This document shows positions 7,221 to 7,686 of a stretch of DNA of 7,686 nucleotides, one piece after another. Source of the stretch: Aquiluna sp. (GTDB taxonomy: Bacteria > Actinomycetota > Actinomycetes > Actinomycetales > Microbacteriaceae); NCBI GenBank assembly GCA_023260495.1, contig JALQVB010000015.1, forward strand, positions 8,867 through 16,552, read 5' to 3'. The notes below the pieces were generated by a model, which saw only the letters and a program-made list of their open reading frames with translations, was not told where the DNA came from and did no database searches. The position numbers and the translations under genes were made by a program. Each line of letters starts with the position of its first letter. The first letter of the stretch is position 1.

Positions 7221-7271
7221 GGAACTTCAATCTATCACCAAGCAGGGTGTAACCCGCAGTGCAACATGAAA
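7221..7271 (-). other. 51-nt recN-pyrG spacer with a weak hairpin
   Basis: This is the longest gap between genes in the window. On the minus strand it contains a small inverted repeat at 7242-7257 (GCGGG, six-base loop TTACAC, CCTGC with one G-U pair), a stem of only five base pairs with no following T-run, so it is not a convincing terminator. A TTGCAC lies upstream of it, but no matching -10 box appears at 16-18 nt spacing. If pyrG has its own promoter it could lie here or within recN; I cannot show one. Confidence 0.3.
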
Positions 7272-7686
7272 TTAGTTGGGCGAATTTAGCAGTTCTCGCG
7301 CATGGGTCAGCGCGACCTCGGAATCAGGGTTGCCCGAGAGCATTCGTGCCAGCTCGGATTCCCTTTCGGGGCCCACCAACTCTCGCACCGAAGAACTGGT
7401 TATTTCCCCGGAGGAGTTCTTGAAGACACCGATTTGGCGATCGGCAAAGGCGGCAATCTGCGGCAGGTGAGTGACCACGATTACCTGAGTCGATTTGGAG
7501 AGCTCCTTGAGTCGGCGTCCCAGCTCAACGGCGGCAGCACCGCCCACTCCGGCATCAACCTCGTCAAAAATCATGGTGGGTAGCTCTTGACCGGAGGCCA
7601 GCACCAGCTCTATTGCGAGCATGATTCGCGATAGCTCGCCTCCGGACGCACCCTTCCCCAACGGCCGAGGTTCAGCTCCTGGATGA
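7272..7686 (-). CDS. recN: DNA repair protein RecN, C-terminal part; gene begins beyond the right edge
   Basis: RecN is an SMC-like ATPase that helps organise DNA ends during double-strand-break repair by recombination. Only the last 137 residues are present, about a quarter of a usual protein. Seen in order: the ABC signature ASGGELSRIMLAIE, the Walker B segment TMIFDEVDAGVGG, the D-loop and following helix, and the switch histidine in VVTHLPQIAAFAD, ending shortly after a typical C-terminal helix. The reading frame stays open to the window edge (HPGAEPRPLGKG precedes the signature), so the TTG at 7661 is an internal Leu codon, not a start. The N-terminal ATPase half and coiled coils lie outside. 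It stands 51 nt before pyrG on the same strand. Confidence 0.96.
   Translation of the reverse strand, partial: HPGAEPRPLGKGASGGELSRIMLAIELVLASGQELPTMIFDEVDAGVGGAAAVELGRRLKELSKSTQVIVVTHLPQIAAFADRQIGVFKNSSGEITSSSVRELVGPERESELARMLSGNPDSEVALTHARELLNSPN

Noticed and set aside
7659..7661. TTG as a start codon for a short 129-residue RecN-like protein
   Set aside because: The frame continues upstream with RecN-like residues up to the window edge, so this is an internal Leu codon of a longer gene.
1..7686. parS, dif, CRISPR, tRNA, rRNA, insertion sequence or attachment sites
   Set aside because: No parS-like palindrome (TGTTTCACGTGAAACA type), dif-like 28-mer, direct-repeat array, cloverleaf or terminal inverted repeats were seen by eye; coding density leaves almost no room for them.

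Overview
The window looks like ordinary, compact chromosome from an actinobacterium. The gene order recN - pyrG - xerD - parA - scpA - scpB - rluB - aroH - tyrA - cmk matches a neighbourhood known from Mycobacterium, Streptomyces and Microbacteriaceae. Base composition is moderately G+C-rich by eye, well below that of Streptomyces. Several genes commonly present between these ones are missing. Both points fit a small-genome member of Microbacteriaceae (Luna-type freshwater lineages such as Rhodoluna or Aquiluna are candidates), but this placement is an inference. No plasmid, phage, transposon, CRISPR, tRNA or rRNA signal is visible.

Every real gene lies on the minus strand, so transcription runs from the high coordinates to the low. 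The window opens (right end) with the C-terminal part of recN (DNA repair). A 51-nt gap follows, then pyrG (CTP synthase), xerD (tyrosine recombinase), parA (an orphan ParA-type ATPase), scpA and scpB (condensin partners of SMC), rluB (rRNA pseudouridine synthase), aroH (chorismate mutase), tyrA (prephenate dehydrogenase with an ACT domain) and finally the N-terminal third of cmk (CMP kinase), which runs off the left end.

Packing is extreme. Six of the nine junctions overlap (17, 11, 8, 4, 4 and 1 nt) and the other three gaps are 51, 27 and 3 nt. Only two of the nine visible starts are ATG; six are GTG and one is TTG. This points to one long transcript with extensive translational coupling. 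The only stretch where an internal promoter could reasonably sit between genes is the 51 nt ahead of pyrG, and no convincing promoter or terminator is seen there.

Functionally the cluster joins chromosome maintenance (RecN, XerD, ParA, ScpA, ScpB), pyrimidine nucleotide supply (PyrG, Cmk), ribosome modification (RluB) and two consecutive steps toward tyrosine (AroH, TyrA). All key catalytic motifs checked are intact. I found no previously undescribed system. The points worth a second look are the loss of usual intervening genes, the orphan ParA beside scpAB, and the clustering of CTP-metabolism genes around chromosome-segregation genes.
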